18,636 bases of DNA from an uncultured Oscillibacter sp. (GTDB lineage: Bacteria; Bacillota_A; Clostridia; Oscillospirales; Oscillospiraceae). Where the stretch lies: the NCBI GenBank assembly GCA_951800675.1, contig CATOKC010000063.1:1-18636 (forward strand), in the 5' to 3' direction. The notes below the pieces were generated by a model. That model was given only the letters and a program-made list of their open reading frames with translations. It ran no database searches and was not told the origin of the DNA. The translations under genes and the position numbers were made by a program. Below are positions 6,313 to 13,651 of this stretch, in pieces (positions within the stretch are counted from its first letter, which is position 1; each line of letters starts with the position of its first letter).

Positions 6313-8420
6313 GTGCCCACCGCCTTCCGCTCCGGCTTCGCCGCCGGTTCCAGGGTGATGTTTCCAATGGCCTGAATCTGCACGGCGCTGGTGATCTCAT
6401 TAAAGGACAACACGTAAACACCGGGGTAGAACTGGGTAATCATCTTGGAGAAATAGCCCCGGATCACCTGGCTGACCAGGATAATCGGCGTCTGGGAGAG
6501 GTCGTTGAACTTCTTCATTTGGTTCGCCAGCTGCGAGACAATTTGCTGCATCAGCTCCGGGCCCATTGCCAAATACACGCCCTGCTCGTTCCGGGTGAGG
6601 GAGGCGATGATCTTCTTCTCCACCTCCGCGTCCAGAGTGACGACGCGAAGCTGCCCATCCTCGCAGAAGCGGCGGGTGATGGTCCGGGCCAGCGCGCCTC
6701 GAACCTGCTCCGTGGCGGCGTCGATGTCCCGGCCCTGGACCAGGGCGTCGGCCAGGGTCTCCACAATGGCCCCCAAATCCTTGATGGGCACGCCCTCTTT
6801 CAGGAGGTTTCGCAGCACCTTTTCCAGCGTGGCGAAGGAGATGATGCTGGGAATGGTCTCCTCCACCAGCTCCGGCGCGCTGCGCTTCAAATTGTCCACC
6901 AGCTGGATGGTCTCCGCCCGGCCCAGCATCTCGTAGGCGTACTTCTTCACCGTCTCGGAGAGGTGGGTCAGCATGACGGACAGAGGGTCGATGACGTTGT
7001 AGCCGTAAATTTCCGCCATTTCCTTGTTCTCCGGCAGAATCCACCGGGAGGGGATGCCGTAGGCGGGCTCGATGGTCTCGATGCCGTCGATCTCCCCCAG
7101 GGGGTTAGCGGGCTCCAGGGCCAGATAGTAGTCCACCAAAATCTCGCCCCGGGCCACTTCCTCGCCCCGGATGCGGATGACGTATTGGTTCGTCCCCAGG
7201 GCCGACGCGTCGTGCAGCCGGATGGAGGGGAACACAAAGCCCATGTCCTGGGCGTATTGACGGCGGAAGATGACAATGCGGCTGATGAGCTTGCCGCCGT
7301 GGCTCTCATCCACCATGGGGATCAGGCTGTATCCAAACTCCATCTCAATGGGCTCCACCGAGAGGAGGTTGTAGACGTTGTTGATATCCTTGTAATAGTC
7401 GGTTTCGCTGGGCGCGGCGGTCTCGGCGGCCTGCTGCTGCTGTTCCGCGGCGGCCTGAAGGGCCGCGGTTTCCTGCCGTTCCCGTTCCATGCGGCTGCTG
7501 ACGTACCAGCCCGCCCCCAGAAGCAGCCCGCCGCCCACTGCCAGAGCGAAATGGGGCGTGTTGGGGATGGCCGCCAGGAACAACAGGATGATTCCGGTGG
7601 TCATAATGGCCCTGGGCTGGGCCTTGAACTGACCAATGACGTCCTTGTTCAGACTGCCCTCGGACACGGACCGGGTGACGATCATGCCCGTGGCGGTGGA
7701 AATCATCAGCGCCGGGAGCTGGGAGACCAGGCCGTCACCGATGGTGACGATGGAGTAGCGGGAAATCACGTCGGAAAAGGTTCCGGCGTTCATCACCATT
7801 CCGATGATGGTGCCTCCGATGAAGTTGATCATCGTGATGATCAAGGACATGGTGGCGTCGCCTTTTACAATTTTCGTGGCGCCGTCCATAGCGCCGTAGA
7901 AGTCGGCTTCCTTTTGAATCTTATAGCGCCGCTCCTTGGCCTCCTGCTCGTCGATGAGGCCGGAGGAGAGGTCGGCGTCAATGGCCATCTGCTTGCCGGG
8001 CATGGCGTCCAGGGTGAACCGGGCGGCCACCTCGGCCACGCGCTCGGCGCCCTTGGTGATGACGATGAACTGCACCAGGACGATGATCAGGAAGATGACC
8101 ACGCCCACGACGATGTTTCCGCCGGTAATCAGTTTGCCGAAGTTTTGAATGACCTCTCCGGCGTAGCCGTGCCAGAGAATCTGCCGCGTGGTGGAGACGT
8201 TCAGTCCCAACCGGAACAGCGTGGTGATCAGCAGCAGGGATGGGAAAATGGAAAACTCCAGGGCCTCCGAAATGTTCATCGTGATCATGAGGATCATGAC
8301 GGACAATCCGATGTTCACCACCAGCAAAATGTCCAGGAGCTGCGTCGGCAGGGGGATGATCAAAAACAGAACGATGACCACGACGGCAAGAGATATTATG
8401 TTGTCAAGAACCCTTCTCAA
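6309..8420 (-). CDS. flhA: Flagellar type III export gate protein FlhA
   Basis: A 703-aa protein, full family length. The N-terminal ~320 residues hold about eight membrane helices. Between them is the family signature ITKGAERVAEVAARFTLDAM (about residues 122-141), followed by PGKQMAID, part of the FHIPEP region. A Gln/Ala-rich linker (about 320-345) leads to the cytosolic domain (about 350-703) that docks substrates and chaperones. FlhA forms the nonameric ring of the export gate in the inner membrane. The start is TTG at 8420: AGGAGGTGA lies 7 bases upstream and the resulting N-terminus (MRRVLDNIISLAVV) enters the first membrane helix as expected. No in-frame ATG or GTG does better. A tiny upstream reading frame ends over this TTG (see separate entry). 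Confidence 0.97.
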   Translation of the reverse strand: MRRVLDNIISLAVVVIVLFLIIPLPTQLLDILLVVNIGLSVMILMITMNISEALEFSIFPSLLLITTLFRLGLNVSTTRQILWHGYAGEVIQNFGKLITGGNIVVGVVIFLIIVLVQFIVITKGAERVAEVAARFTLDAMPGKQMAIDADLSSGLIDEQEAKERRYKIQKEADFYGAMDGATKIVKGDATMSLIITMINFIGGTIIGMVMNAGTFSDVISRYSIVTIGDGLVSQLPALMISTATGMIVTRSVSEGSLNKDVIGQFKAQPRAIMTTGIILLFLAAIPNTPHFALAVGGGLLLGAGWYVSSRMERERQETAALQAAAEQQQQAAETAAPSETDYYKDINNVYNLLSVEPIEMEFGYSLIPMVDESHGGKLISRIVIFRRQYAQDMGFVFPSIRLHDASALGTNQYVIRIRGEEVARGEILVDYYLALEPANPLGEIDGIETIEPAYGIPSRWILPENKEMAEIYGYNVIDPLSVMLTHLSETVKKYAYEMLGRAETIQLVDNLKRSAPELVEETIPSIISFATLEKVLRNLLKEGVPIKDLGAIVETLADALVQGRDIDAATEQVRGALARTITRRFCEDGQLRVVTLDAEVEKKIIASLTRNEQGVYLAMGPELMQQIVSQLANQMKKFNDLSQTPIILVSQVIRGYFSKMITQFYPGVYVLSFNEITSAVQIQAIGNITLEPAAKPERKAVGT

Positions 8421-8443
8421 GCGCCCGTCACCTCCTGTTCCAT
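8417..8443 (-). CDS. Possible 8-codon leader peptide overlapping flhA start
   Basis: An ATG at 8443 opens an 8-codon frame (MEQEVTGA) that ends in TGA overlapping the flhA TTG start as TTGA. AAAGGA lies 4 bases upstream of the ATG. The frame contains the flhA Shine-Dalgarno sequence, so ribosomes translating it would pass over and terminate exactly at the flhA start. The spacing is short and the peptide may be accidental. Confidence 0.25.
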   Translation of the reverse strand: MEQEVTGA

Positions 8444-8458
8444 AAGTTCCTTTCCGCC

Positions 8459-8495
8459 CCGGTCCTGAACCGGACAGCCTTATCCTTTGGATAAG
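8459..8495 (-). promoter_or_regulatory. Two small hairpins in the flhB-flhA gap
   Basis: Two perfect inverted repeats lie between the flhB stop and the flhA leader region: CTTATCC/GGATAAG with a 3-base loop (8479-8495), and CCGGT/ACCGG with a 5-base loop (8459-8473). Neither is followed by a T-run on the minus strand, so they do not look like a terminator. They may affect mRNA processing or flhA translation. Confidence 0.35.
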
Positions 8496-8504
8496 ACGGC
8501 AAAT

Positions 8505-9578
8505 TTATTTTACCAGTTTGTGCTTCTCGTTCAGCCGGAAGATATAAACCAGCACCTCTGCCACGGGGTTGTAAAGCTCCGTGGGAATCTCCTGATCCAG
8601 CTCCGTGTCCGCGTAGAGGGCCCGGGCCAGGGGTACGTTTTCAATCGTCGGCACTTTGTTTTCCTCCGCAATCTTCACGATGCGAAGAGCCATGGAATCC
8701 ACGCCCTTGGCGAGGACAATGGGGGCCGCGTCCTCATCCGGGTGATACCGGAGTGCCACGGCGTAGTGGGTGGGGTTACGGATAACCACGTCTGCCTTGG
8801 GAACCTGCTGCATCATGCGGCTTTGGGCCCGCTTGCGCTGCATTTCCTTAATCTTCCCCTTGATCTGGGGATCGCCCTCCATCTGCTTATACTCTTCTTT
8901 GATCTCCTGCTTGCTCATGCGCAGGCCCCGCTCGTAGTCCCACCACTGGTACATGAAGTCCAGGGCGGCCAGGGCGATGAAGGCAATGCCGATCTTCACG
9001 ATCATGCCCATGCCCTGTTCAAACAGGTGGGTGGCGGAGGCTTTCAAGTCCACGTAAAGATATTTCGCGCTCTCATGGAACATGCCCTTGATGCTGATAT
9101 AGACAATGACCATGAGAATACTGATTTTTAAAAGCCCCTTCAAGGCGTTGATCACGCTTTTCAGGGAAAACAGCCGTTTAAAGCCCTCCAGGGGGTTGAT
9201 CCGGCTGAACTTGGGTTTCATCAACTCGCCGCTAACCAGCAGCTTGGTTTGGGCAAAGGTGGCCACAATGGCGCAGCCCGCCGTCACCAGCGTTATGGGA
9301 AGCACGCTCCGGGTCATCAGCCCCAGGGCCTGCATGGTCAACTCGTGGAGAAGGTCTCCGTTGGTCAAATCCTCCGTCAAATCCACTTTGGAAAAGCAAA
9401 AGCCCATAAAGCCCGCCAGCTGCTCCCCAATGCGCCCGGCCAGCAGCCAGAACGCGGAGAAGGAACCCAGCAGCGTCACCACGGCAACGGCGTCCTGACT
9501 TAGAAAGACGTTACCTTTCTTTCGTTCGTCTCTTCGCTTTTTTGGGGTTGCTTTTTCGGTCTTAGAACTGTCCGCCAA
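8505..9578 (-). CDS. flhB: Flagellar export switch protein FlhB
   Basis: A 357-aa protein, normal length. The N-terminus SSKTEKATPKKRRDERKKG is the family signature. Four membrane helices span about residues 30-210. The cytosolic domain contains the self-cleaving NPTH motif (Asn268-Pro269 in VVIRNPTHYAVALRY) that switches export from rod/hook to filament substrates. The start is TTG at 9578, with AAAGGGGGG seven bases upstream. An ATG at 9585 is out of frame and directly abuts the G-run, so it is not used for this protein. It lies 41 bases after fliR and 84 bases before flhA, within the export-gate block. Confidence 0.97.
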   Translation of the reverse strand: MADSSKTEKATPKKRRDERKKGNVFLSQDAVAVVTLLGSFSAFWLLAGRIGEQLAGFMGFCFSKVDLTEDLTNGDLLHELTMQALGLMTRSVLPITLVTAGCAIVATFAQTKLLVSGELMKPKFSRINPLEGFKRLFSLKSVINALKGLLKISILMVIVYISIKGMFHESAKYLYVDLKASATHLFEQGMGMIVKIGIAFIALAALDFMYQWWDYERGLRMSKQEIKEEYKQMEGDPQIKGKIKEMQRKRAQSRMMQQVPKADVVIRNPTHYAVALRYHPDEDAAPIVLAKGVDSMALRIVKIAEENKVPTIENVPLARALYADTELDQEIPTELYNPVAEVLVYIFRLNEKHKLVK

Positions 9579-9619
9579 CGTTCATCCCCCCTTTCGGACG
9601 TTGCGCGGCTGGAAAGTGG

Positions 9620-10384
9620 TTATGCCATCAGCCCCAGCATTACGCGGAGGCTGTCCAGCATGGTCCGCTCCGCCGTCAGAAGGAACTCGCTAATGGGAAT
9701 CATCAGCGTCATCAGCAGCCCAAGGCCGATAATGACCTTCAGCTCTATATTGATGGAAAACACGTTGATCTGAGGAATGACTTTCATCAAAATGCCCATC
9801 CCCAGCTGGCCGATGAGCTCCGCCGCCAAAATGGGCATACAGAGCTTCACCGACAAAACGGTGCACTCGATAAAGAGCTCCAGGGCCAGATTGGTCAGGT
9901 CGTGTCCAATGGAAACCCCGCCATAGCCCAGAATTTCGCCGGAGGTCAGCATAATCCGCAGCAGCGTGTGATGCCCGTTCCCGGCGAAAAAGAGCAGAAT
10001 CATCAACGTGTTCAGCAAGGTGCCTGTCACCGACATGTTGGAACGGGAGCCGGCGTCGTAAACCTGATTCATGGTCATACCCATTTGGGTGTCGATGGCC
10101 AAACCCGCCATCTGGGGAATATAAAAGAAAAAGTTTATAATCATGCCCAGGATAAATCCCACCGCCAATTCCAGCAGCACCGCCCCGGCAAAGGGCAGCA
10201 CTCCCGGCGGCGGCTCCAGCCGCCCTCCCTCCACCGAGTAGGTGAAGGCTGACATCAAAAGGACAAATCCCGCCCGGAAGGTTCCGGGAAAATTCTGGCG
10301 GCTCAACAGGGGATTGAATATCACAAAGCCGCTCATCCGGGACAGAATCAGCAAGAAGAGCGTCAGGGCCCCTTCGTCTATCAT
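9620..10384 (-). CDS. fliR: Flagellar export gate protein FliR
   Basis: A 254-aa integral membrane protein with about six hydrophobic helices. Typical family segments are SRMSGFVIFNPLL near the N-terminus, GLAIDTQMGMTMNQVYDAGS in the middle and IGQLGMGILMKVIPQINVFS near residue 200. FliR joins FliP and FliQ in the helical export-gate core inside the MS ring. The ATG has GGAGG five bases upstream, 11 bases after the fliQ stop. The tight spacing fits co-translation of the gate subunits. Confidence 0.96.
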   Translation of the reverse strand: MIDEGALTLFLLILSRMSGFVIFNPLLSRQNFPGTFRAGFVLLMSAFTYSVEGGRLEPPPGVLPFAGAVLLELAVGFILGMIINFFFYIPQMAGLAIDTQMGMTMNQVYDAGSRSNMSVTGTLLNTLMILLFFAGNGHHTLLRIMLTSGEILGYGGVSIGHDLTNLALELFIECTVLSVKLCMPILAAELIGQLGMGILMKVIPQINVFSINIELKVIIGLGLLMTLMIPISEFLLTAERTMLDSLRVMLGLMA

Positions 10385-10395
10385 AGGCGCCTCCG

Positions 10396-10659
10396 CTAAA
10401 TCCGCGTCATCAGGTCAAAGACCTCCCGGGCGTACTCCTGGAGCGTGGTCAGCATCCAGCCTCCCGCGATCAGCAGGACGCCCACAATGATGACCACCTT
10501 GAGGATAAAGCCGATGGTCTGCTCGTGAATCTGGGTTACCGCCTGGAAAATGGCGATCAGCACACCGGCGAACATGCTCAAAACCAGCATGGGCCCGCCC
10601 AGCTTGATGACCACGCCCACGGCGTCCCGCATCACGTCGGTTATCATTCCCGTATCCAT
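10396..10659 (-). CDS. fliQ: Flagellar export gate protein FliQ
   Basis: An 87-aa protein, the usual FliQ size, with two membrane helices (about residues 14-40 and 48-72). The segment LSMFAGVLIAIFQAVTQIHE matches the family core, in which Q and E line the helical gate. It assembles with FliP and FliR. The ATG has GGAGG eight bases upstream, 14 bases after the fliP stop and 11 bases before fliR. Confidence 0.95.
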   Translation of the reverse strand: MDTGMITDVMRDAVGVVIKLGGPMLVLSMFAGVLIAIFQAVTQIHEQTIGFILKVVIIVGVLLIAGGWMLTTLQEYAREVFDLMTRI

Positions 10660-10673
10660 TCGTCAGCCCTCCG

Positions 10674-11348
10674 CTAGTGAAAACCCCGGACCAGGGTGGA
10701 AAACAGCAGCTCCCACCCGTTCAGGGTCACGAACAGCAGCAGCTTAAAGGGCGCGGAAATCATGGACGGCGGCAGCATAATCATACCCATGGACATCAGG
10801 GTACAGGACACCACAATGTCGATCAGCATAAAGGGAATATACAGCAGCAGTCCAATGGTAAACGCCTTTGACAGCTCGCAGGTCACAAAGGAGGGCACGA
10901 TAATCCTTAAAGGCACCGTCTCCACCACGGTCTGGGTGTTGACCTCCTCCGGCATCTCCACGTGCGCCATTTCGCAGAACATCTCCAGGGTGTTGATCTT
11001 CGTGTTCCGCACCATGAACTCCGACAGTGGTACCACGGCCCGCTTCAGGAACTCCTCCTGGTCGATCTCCTCCGCGACATAGGGCTCGTAGGCCTCCTCC
11101 TGTATGCGGGTGATGGTAGGGGACATGGTATAAAACGTCAAAAACAGGGCAAGGCCCACCAGAATCAGGTTTGGCGGCGTCTGCTGGGTGCCCATGGCGT
11201 TGCGCAGAAAGGAGAAGGAGATGACAAACCGGGAAAAGGACGTCATCATCACCACGAGAGAGGGCAGGAGCGTAATCGCCGTCATCAGGAATATGATTTC
11301 CAGCGCCTGCACATTCTCACCGTTTACATTGATCAGCCCTTCCGGCAC
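10674..11348 (-). CDS. fliP: Flagellar export gate protein FliP
   Basis: A 224-aa membrane protein. Family signatures: MTSFSRFVISFSFLRNAMGT followed by QTPPN (residues about 35-60), LALFLTFYTMSP, VPLSEFMVRNT, and near the end MSMGMIMLPPSMISAPFKL. Five FliP subunits form the core pore of the export gate. It lacks the cleavable signal peptide of enterobacterial FliP and resembles the shorter Bacillus form. The start is GTG at 11348: GGAGGTGA lies 7 bases upstream and itself contains the fliO stop codon, so fliO and fliP are translationally coupled with a 7-base gap. Confidence 0.96.
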   Translation of the reverse strand: MPEGLINVNGENVQALEIIFLMTAITLLPSLVVMMTSFSRFVISFSFLRNAMGTQQTPPNLILVGLALFLTFYTMSPTITRIQEEAYEPYVAEEIDQEEFLKRAVVPLSEFMVRNTKINTLEMFCEMAHVEMPEEVNTQTVVETVPLRIIVPSFVTCELSKAFTIGLLLYIPFMLIDIVVSCTLMSMGMIMLPPSMISAPFKLLLFVTLNGWELLFSTLVRGFH

Positions 11349-11355
11349 CTCCGGT

Positions 11356-11727
11356 TCACCTCCGCTCTCGTTGTTTCATGATGGTGAGAAACGCCTCCTT
11401 GAAGCCTGGCTTCTCACCTGCCGCCGTTTCCGGCGGCTTCCAGGCGGCGGCCTCCTCTTCGGTGAGCTCCGCCAGCAGGGAGATTCCCGCCGTTCCGGCT
11501 CCCAAGAGCAAGTACCGCTCGCCCACCCGGGCCAGGATCAGGCTTTGGTCCCGCCCCAAGGGCATCCGGTCCAGGACCTCCATCCGCCGTCCTCCCGAAA
11601 AGGCGCCCAGCGCCCCCCGGCCCGCCACATACTTCGTAAACCAGTAGGCCAGGCCCATGATCAGGACGACGCAGACCAGCATCCAAAGGAAGGAGGCCAA
11701 GGCCGCGTCACCCCCGAACTCCAGCAT
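11356..11727 (-). CDS. fliO: Flagellar export assembly protein FliO (FliZ of Bacillus)
   Basis: A 123-aa protein with a single N-terminal membrane helix (about residues 10-30, ASFLWMLVCVVLIMGLAYWF) followed by a small cytosolic domain. The domain strands (RRMEVLDRMPLGRDQSLILA, then VGERYLLLGAG) are the hallmark of FliO. FliO is a scaffold that stabilises FliP during assembly of the export gate. It begins only 3 bases after the cheY stop with a weak ribosome-binding site, so expression is likely coupled to cheY. The region after residue 95 is polar and poorly conserved. Confidence 0.9.
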   Translation of the reverse strand: MLEFGGDAALASFLWMLVCVVLIMGLAYWFTKYVAGRGALGAFSGGRRMEVLDRMPLGRDQSLILARVGERYLLLGAGTAGISLLAELTEEEAAAWKPPETAAGEKPGFKEAFLTIMKQRERR

Positions 11728-11730
11728 CCG

Positions 11731-12099
11731 TCAGGGATTGCCCAGGATGGTGCTGACGGTCTTGAGAACCCGGTCGGGCTTGAAGGGCTTGACGATGAAG
11801 TCCTTGGCGCCGGAACGCACCGCGTCCATAACCATGCTCTCCTGTCCCATGGCGGAGCACATGACCACATTGGCGCTGCTGTCCTTGGCGCGGATGGCTT
11901 TCAGGGCCTCCAGGCCGTCCATATTGGGCATGGTGATGTCCATGATCACCAGATCCGGGCCGATCTCCCCGAATTTCTCCACGGCGTCCGCGCCGTCCAC
12001 GGCCTCGAACAGTTCGGTGTATCCGTTCTTGCTCAGGGTGTCCTTAATCATCTTCCGCATAAAGGCGGCGTCGTCCACCAACAGAATCTTCTTAGCCAT
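11731..12099 (-). CDS. cheY: Chemotaxis response regulator CheY
   Basis: A 122-aa stand-alone receiver domain. It has the acidic pair Asp9-Asp10, phospho-acceptor Asp54 (VIMDITMPNMDG), switch Ser82 (MCSAMGQ) and Lys104-Pro-Phe (IVKPFKP). Phosphorylated CheY binds FliM/FliY to change rotation; in Firmicutes it typically promotes counter-clockwise rotation. The ATG has AAGGAAGGA eight bases upstream. It sits between fliY, which encodes its own phosphatase and switch partner, and fliO, the classical Firmicute order. The gap to fliY is 80 bases and contains a weak hairpin. Confidence 0.96.
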   Translation of the reverse strand: MAKKILLVDDAAFMRKMIKDTLSKNGYTELFEAVDGADAVEKFGEIGPDLVIMDITMPNMDGLEALKAIRAKDSSANVVMCSAMGQESMVMDAVRSGAKDFIVKPFKPDRVLKTVSTILGNP

Positions 12100-12154
12100 T
12101 GTCTAATTCCTTCCTTCTTATCCAAATAATAATGATTTCATGATCGCATTATCT

Positions 12155-12180
12155 GAAAAGCGTTCCGGATTCCGGCCGCT
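12155..12180 (-). terminator. Weak hairpin after fliY, possible attenuator
   Basis: On the minus strand, AGCG (12180-12177) pairs with CGCT (12162-12159) around an inner CCGG/CCGG stem with loop AAT, and is followed by only four T before a C. It begins on the last base of the fliY stop codon. The stem is short and interrupted, so at best it causes partial termination or protects the 3' end. Confidence 0.3.
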
Positions 12181-13646
12181 TATTTTTTTGCCAGCTCGAT
12201 TACAGGCTCCTGGACAATCTCGGTAATCCGGACGCCGAAGTTGTCGTCGATCACCACCACGTCGCCCTTGGCCACGCATTTCCCGTTGACAAACAGGTCC
12301 ACCTGGTCGCCCGCCAACTTGTCGAGGACCACCAGGGACCCCTTGGAAAACTCCAGAATATCCTGCACCTTCCGCTGCGTCCGGCCGATTTCCACCGTCA
12401 CCTGGAGGGGGACCTCCATAATGAGGTCCAGATTCTGGGCCTGCTCCTTCCCCAGAAGGTCCGTCGGGTCCATCTCCCGCAGGGGAGCCCGGTGGGTGTT
12501 GATGACCTTGGGCTCCGGGGGCGCGGGGGCGGGAGCCGGAGCGTTGTTGGCCATGGCCGTGGTCATGGCTGTCATCATGGCCGCCATCATGGCTCCAAAG
12601 TCCGCCGCCGTCGCGGGTGCCGCCGGGGCCGCTGGGGCCGCGGCAGCGGCAGGCTGCGCTGCCGGCTGGGCCGCGGGGGCAGGCTGGGAAGCCGCCGGAG
12701 CCGGTTGCGGCGCGGGAGCCGGGGCAGCGGCCCCGCCCGCCAGCATGGCCTCGATTTCCTCCTGGCTCATCTTCCGGCTGGAAGATGGCTCGGGCTCCGG
12801 AGCGGGAGCCGGGGAGCCGCCGGCCATGCCGGCCATCATCGCCTCGATCTCCTCCTGGCTCATTTTCTTATTGGAGGCGGGCTCCGGTTCCGGCGCGGGA
12901 GCGGGCTCCGCGCCGCCGCTCATGCCCGCCAGCATGGCCTCGATTTCCTCCTGGCTCATCTTTCCGCCGGAGGAAGCGGGCTCCGCCGCAGCAGGCTCCG
13001 GAGCGGGGGCGGGGGCAGGCGCGGCCTCCTCGGCTCCGCCGTCGTCATCGTCGCCCAGGCCCAGACCCTTCAAAAGCTCTTTGGCCAGCTCCACGCTCAT
13101 GACGTTCATGAACTCGCTCTCCAAGGCCCCCTCGATCTTGAGGGAGAAACGGACGATGACAATGGTGTCCGCCCCCTGGGGAAGATGGTTCTGCTTAAAG
13201 GCCGACAGGTCCTCCAGCTCGAAGGGCTGGGGGGTGGAGATGTCCACCTGATAGCCCAGGAAGTCGCTCATGGCCGTGGCCGCTGCGCCCATCATCTGGT
13301 TCATGACCTCGCAGACGGCGCTGATGGTCAGCTCGTTGAGCTCGAACTCCTCATCCGGCGTCTCTCCGCCCATGAGGATATCCACAATGACTTTGATATC
13401 GCTGCGCTTGAGCAGCATGATGTTGCTGCCCGCCAGGCCCTCCACGTATCTGATCTCGATGCCCATGGCGGGCTCCAGGTTGCCCAGGGCAAAGTCCTCC
13501 GTCTTAATGGACGTGACCTTGGGCGTCGTAATATCGACTCTGTGCTCCAGAAGGTTGGATACCGCAGTGGCAGAGGAGCCAAGGCTGATATTCATCATTT
13601 CCCCGAGGGCGTCAATCTCCATCGGGCTAAACAATTTTTTGTCCAT
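12180..13646 (-). CDS. fliY: Flagellar switch protein and CheY-P phosphatase FliY
   Basis: A 488-aa protein, about 110 residues longer than Bacillus FliY. The CheC-like domain (about residues 5-195) has both phosphatase sites intact: Asp12, Glu16, Asn19, Pro42 and Ser109, Glu113, Asn116, Pro139. A linker (about 199-385) of Ala/Pro/Glu follows, holding three copies of K-M-S-Q-E-E-I-E-A-M at 229-304 and a Met-rich stretch (353-365). The C-terminal FliN/SpoA domain (about 405-480, NLDLIMEVPLQVTVEIGRTQ) builds the C ring. The protein therefore combines rotor structure with CheY-P hydrolysis at the switch. There is no docking motif ahead of the CheC-like domain, where Bacillus FliY has one. The ATG at 13646 lies 5 bases after the fliM stop, with AAAGGAG inside the fliM end, so translation is coupled. 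Confidence 0.95.
   Translation of the reverse strand: MDKKLFSPMEIDALGEMMNISLGSSATAVSNLLEHRVDITTPKVTSIKTEDFALGNLEPAMGIEIRYVEGLAGSNIMLLKRSDIKVIVDILMGGETPDEEFELNELTISAVCEVMNQMMGAAATAMSDFLGYQVDISTPQPFELEDLSAFKQNHLPQGADTIVIVRFSLKIEGALESEFMNVMSVELAKELLKGLGLGDDDDGGAEEAAPAPAPAPEPAAAEPASSGGKMSQEEIEAMLAGMSGGAEPAPAPEPEPASNKKMSQEEIEAMMAGMAGGSPAPAPEPEPSSSRKMSQEEIEAMLAGGAAAPAPAPQPAPAASQPAPAAQPAAQPAAAAAPAAPAAPATAADFGAMMAAMMTAMTTAMANNAPAPAPAPPEPKVINTHRAPLREMDPTDLLGKEQAQNLDLIMEVPLQVTVEIGRTQRKVQDILEFSKGSLVVLDKLAGDQVDLFVNGKCVAKGDVVVIDDNFGVRITEIVQEPVIELAKK
12732..12965 (-). repeat. Three tandem repeats encoding SQEEIEAM motifs in the FliY linker
   Basis: Three units of 31-32 codons, each a KMSQEEIEAM(L/M)AG helix plus an Ala/Pro/Glu spacer, start at residues 229, 261 and 292. 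At the DNA level the first and third copies share an identical 39-base stretch (12924-12962 and 12735-12773), while the middle copy has several silent and coding differences. Confidence 0.9.
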
Positions 13647-13651
13647 TCCGT

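Noticed and set aside
6519..8468. A 649-codon open frame on the plus strand opposite flhA
   Set aside because: It is an antisense shadow of flhA caused by GC-rich codon bias; its product is His/Gln/Gly-rich with no domain, and the minus-strand gene is unmistakable.
9562..9585. ATG at 9585 opening a 7-codon frame over the flhB start
   Set aside because: It directly abuts the G-rich Shine-Dalgarno, leaving no spacing for initiation, so it is probably chance.
12732..12965. Repeats in fliY as a CRISPR-like or mobile array
   Set aside because: They are in-frame coding repeats with protein-level periodicity of 31-32 residues and no spacer structure.
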